Both the position numbers and the translations under genes were made by a program. From Ignavibacteria bacterium (GTDB lineage Bacteria > Bacteroidota > Ignavibacteria > Ignavibacteriales > Melioribacteraceae): a stretch of DNA of 64,000 nucleotides. The notes beneath the pieces are model-generated. The model had not been told where the DNA came from and did not search any database. It saw only the letters and a list, made by a program, of their open reading frames with translations. Location of the stretch: assembly GCA_009773205.1 (NCBI GenBank), contig WPAE01000003.1, forward strand, positions 120,505 to 184,504, given 5' to 3'. The first letter of the stretch is position 1. Each line of letters starts with the position of its first letter. Of this stretch, positions 63,955 to 64,000 are shown piece after piece.

Positions 63955-64000
63955 GCCCTAACCCGCAAATCAAAGCGACTGCTTTAAACATTGCGGCATT
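63955..64000 (+). other. Start of the attC of cassette 2 (cut by window end)
   Basis: TGTGCCCTAAC (63952-63962) is the exact complement of GTTAGGGCACA at the start of cassette 2 (63392-63402), marking its R'' core. The following AATCAAAGCGACTGC and TTTAAACATTGCGGCATT align with the same positions of the attC at 63209 (TTTAAACGTTGAGGCATT). The rest lies beyond the window. Confidence 0.75.

Overview
The window looks like a chromosomal segment of an AT-rich member of the Ignavibacteria (Bacteroidota/Chlorobi lineage). The evidence is two secreted proteins ending in a type IX sorting domain with the 'NYPNPFNP' motif common in that group, a Bacteroidota-like gene repertoire (full-length GcvP, GIN-domain lipoprotein, FloA, type 2 IPP isomerase, archaeal-type PGI/PMI) and frequent TTG/GTG starts with overlapping genes. 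No rRNA or tRNA gene was seen. Taxonomy is inferred from gene content only.

Layout. 0-4.3 kb: the 3' end of phosphofructokinase, then a cyclic-diphosphoglycerate-synthetase-like GTPase, carbamate kinase and ornithine carbamoyltransferase. 4.3-9.2 kb (minus): zinc-ribbon protein, a T9SS-exported protein broken into three frames, a sugar N-acetyltransferase. 9.4-20 kb: POT transporter, TypA, orphan histidine kinase, GcvP, CoA-binding protein, Omp85-type protein, RsmE. 20-23.2 kb (minus): nucleoside salvage operon cdd-tdk-nupC-punA. 23.6-26.7 kb: THUMP methyltransferase, a four-helix-bundle gene in an inverted-repeat-bounded unit, SLC45-type transporter. 26.8-33 kb: toxin-antitoxin island, then a tightly overlapped operon fni-prenyltransferase-ptsH-ptsI-pgi/pmi. 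33-39.6 kb: HDOD protein, secreted LIM/DA1-like peptidase, FloA pair, ClpC. 39.8-49.3 kb: lipoprotein, T9SS subtilase, PyrE, M64 peptidase, SpoIIE-type phosphatase, a PduS/PduT-like microcompartment pair, an SDR. 49.3-55.6 kb (minus): ABC exporter pair and a TPR + triple-AAA+ protein. 55.7-59.9 kb: GIN-domain lipoprotein, broken hicAB, purK-purE, Kelch protein. 59.9-61.2 kb: decayed toxin-antitoxin locus crowded with miniature elements. 61.2-64 kb: an integron.

The accessory DNA is the most interesting part. (1) The right end holds an integron: an IntI-type recombinase with the IntI-specific insert, a probable attI, a cytochrome-b cassette, a 191-bp attC, a reversed toxin-antitoxin cassette and the start of a second attC; each cassette's leading core matches the R'' core of its own attC. 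A degenerate attC-like copy lies 18 kb upstream. (2) Two families of miniature inverted-repeat elements are visible: one 97 bp long with GGG(C/T)ACCTCTAAAAA ends and 4-bp target duplications (AGAA, TGTC, TTAA), one 98 bp long with GAGCC ends and 6-bp duplications (ATTGAT, ATTTAT). One 97-bp copy truncates the four-helix-bundle gene, whose original C-terminus can be restored on paper; one 98-bp copy sits inside a family-1 copy. (3) Several toxin-antitoxin loci are decaying (hicA nonsense, DUF5615 stub, RelB/YafQ-like ruins with two elements).
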